Under the pieces are notes generated by a model. The model was not told the DNA's origin, ran no database searches, and saw only the letters and a list, made by a program, of their open reading frames with translations. From positions 1 to 22,862 of the forward strand of contig CANDCW010000036.1 of assembly GCA_947383275.1 (NCBI GenBank): a stretch of 22,862 nucleotides of DNA. Direction: 5' to 3'. This stretch comes from an uncultured Bacillota bacterium (GTDB lineage: Bacteria; Bacillota; Clostridia; Oscillospirales; Oscillospiraceae). The position numbers were made by a program, and so were the translations under genes. Positions 21,572 to 22,862 of the stretch are shown one piece after another. Position 1 is the first letter of the stretch. Each line of letters opens with the position of its first letter.

Positions 21572-22862
21572 TCAACGGATGTTCCGATACATGGGACCAT
21601 AGGCGGCGCAGGCGCGGTAGTCCTGGCCCTCTTTGTCCATGCCGAAAGCGTTCCAGGCGGCGGGGCGGAAGATGTCCTGATCGGGGATGTTATGCATACA
21701 TACGGGGATACGCAGGATGGAGCACAAGGTAATCAGGTCGGCGCCAATGTGGCCGTAGGAGATGGCCCCGTGATTTGCGCCCCAGTTGTTCATCACATCG
21801 TAGGCGGAGCGGAAGGGGCTGCCCTCCACGCCGTCGCAGCGGGGAGCGAACCAGGTGCAGGGCCAGGTCGGGTTGGTGCGTTCCATCAGTGTGTCGGTAA
21901 CCTCGTCAGGCAACTTGACAGTCCAGCCCTCGGCGATCTGGAGAACGGGGCCCAGGCCCTTGACCAGATTCAGACGGATCATGGTGGCGGGCATTTCAGC
22001 CCTGGTGACAAAGTGGCTGGAGAAGCCGCCGCCCCGGAAGTTGTCAAAGCCGGCCTCACACCAGACGGTGGCATCGGTCATCTTCTTAATATCCTCTTCG
22101 GTGACATCCCACCACTGCTTCATGGTGGCGCTGCCCTGTTCGTCAGTGCACTCGCCGCAGGCGTCCAGGCAGGCCGCGCCGGAGTTGAGCAGATGGATGA
22201 TTCCGCCGTTCTCCCTGGCCTTACCCTCCAGGTCATAGCCGGTGGCCCGTTTGGTGGCCTCGGGGGACCAGAAGGTGCGCACATCGGCAAAAATCTGGGC
22301 CCGTCCGGTGAGCAGGTTCATAAACAGCATGCCCAAGCCGTTGAGAACATCGTTCTCCGTGGCGAATACCATGGGCTGCTTGGGACCCTCAAAGTCGAAG
22401 GAGGAGTTGAGCACGGCCTCGGGGTAGTCGCAGTTGGGCCAGTGGTCGGTCCACTGGCGCTGGCCCTGGAAGCCGGCGGCAATGGCGTTGTGGCCCACCA
22501 TCTCCTCCTTGAACTGCTCGGGCAGGTCGGGGTTGCCCTGGATCAGGTCCTTGATGATGCAGTACATCTTAATGGTAAACTCCCACTGCTTAGCCTTCTC
22601 CTCGTCGGTGAATTTGATGCGCCGCTGCTCCCCCATAAACTCCACCGACTGAGGGTTGTCGTCCCGGCCCTCTTTGCAGTGCTCCTTGGTCCAAGCCAGA
22701 GCCTTTTCGAACTGCTCCTGATTATAGATGCCCTCTTCCATGCGGCGGAGAATTTCAACCTCGTCCACGGACTCGACGCGCAGGCCCAGGTACTCCTCCA
22801 TAAACTGCTGGTCGATGATGGAGCCGCCGATGCCCATGCACATGGAGCCGATCTGGAGGTAG
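21572..22862 (-). CDS. fucI: L-fucose isomerase, C-terminal part (gene runs off the right edge)
   Basis: FucI converts L-fucose to L-fuculose, the first step of fucose breakdown, using Mn2+. About 429 residues are present of a protein usually near 590-600; the 5' end is outside the window. The visible sequence starts YLQIGSMCMGIGGSIID. It has the conserved AIAAGFQGQRQWTDHWPN, ATENDVLNG (active-site Glu), FADVRTFWSPEA (active-site Asp), FRGGGFSSHF, GLGPVLQIAEGW and NWGANHGAISYGHIGADLI (active-site His). It closely tracks E. coli FucI block by block. The ATG at 22843 is internal, not the start. fucU follows on the same strand. Confidence 0.97.
   Translation of the reverse strand, partial: YLQIGSMCMGIGGSIIDQQFMEEYLGLRVESVDEVEILRRMEEGIYNQEQFEKALAWTKEHCKEGRDDNPQSVEFMGEQRRIKFTDEEKAKQWEFTIKMYCIIKDLIQGNPDLPEQFKEEMVGHNAIAAGFQGQRQWTDHWPNCDYPEAVLNSSFDFEGPKQPMVFATENDVLNGLGMLFMNLLTGRAQIFADVRTFWSPEATKRATGYDLEGKARENGGIIHLLNSGAACLDACGECTDEQGSATMKQWWDVTEEDIKKMTDATVWCEAGFDNFRGGGFSSHFVTRAEMPATMIRLNLVKGLGPVLQIAEGWTVKLPDEVTDTLMERTNPTWPCTWFAPRCDGVEGSPFRSAYDVMNNWGANHGAISYGHIGADLITLCSILRIPVCMHNIPDQDIFRPAAWNAFGMDKEGQDYRACAAYGPMYRNIR

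Overview
The window looks like a chromosomal segment of a GC-rich anaerobic Clostridia bacterium of the Oscillospiraceae type (Flavonifractor/Intestinimonas-like). The grounds are GC-rich codon use, strong Shine-Dalgarno sites, near-consensus sigma-A promoters, a rubrerythrin with its own strong promoter, and a fused alpha/beta E1 of a 2-oxoacid dehydrogenase. The genus is inference. No insertion sequence, phage gene, CRISPR array or pseudogene was seen. Two genes are cut by the window edges: purA on the left and fucI on the right.

Region 1 (1-3062, all minus strand) holds the N-terminal part of purA, rubrerythrin, a MATE exporter and tRNA-Leu(CAG). purA, rubrerythrin and the tRNA each have a recognisable promoter, and intrinsic terminators follow rubrerythrin and the tRNA.

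Region 2 (3143-10868, plus strand) is one long, tightly packed operon: larE, larB, larC, then a nickel/peptide-type ABC importer (binding lipoprotein, two permeases, two ATPases). LarB, LarE and LarC build the nickel-pincer nucleotide (NPN) cofactor, so the cluster pairs cofactor synthesis with a probable nickel uptake system. No larA-type enzyme lies in the window. A strong promoter is followed by about 125 nt of highly structured leader ending in a canonical intrinsic terminator just before larE, so the operon appears to be controlled by attenuation. This leader is the most interesting element here.

Region 3 (10865-13168) holds rpmE (L31), a flavin-reductase-like protein and the GTPase HflX. 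Region 4 (13168-20977) is a lipoate-dependent 2-oxoacid dehydrogenase locus. lplA (lipoate ligase, minus strand) diverges from a DeoR-type regulator, followed by E2, E3 and a fused E1 alpha-beta, then a metallo-beta-lactamase-fold protein whose start overlaps the E1 stop. The lplA/deoR intergenic region has two consensus promoters, a 14-bp perfect palindrome inside the lplA promoter and clustered TGTGG repeats, consistent with joint control by the DeoR protein. Region 5 (21031-22862, minus strand) is fucI-fucU, for L-fucose catabolism, with two hairpins between the genes.
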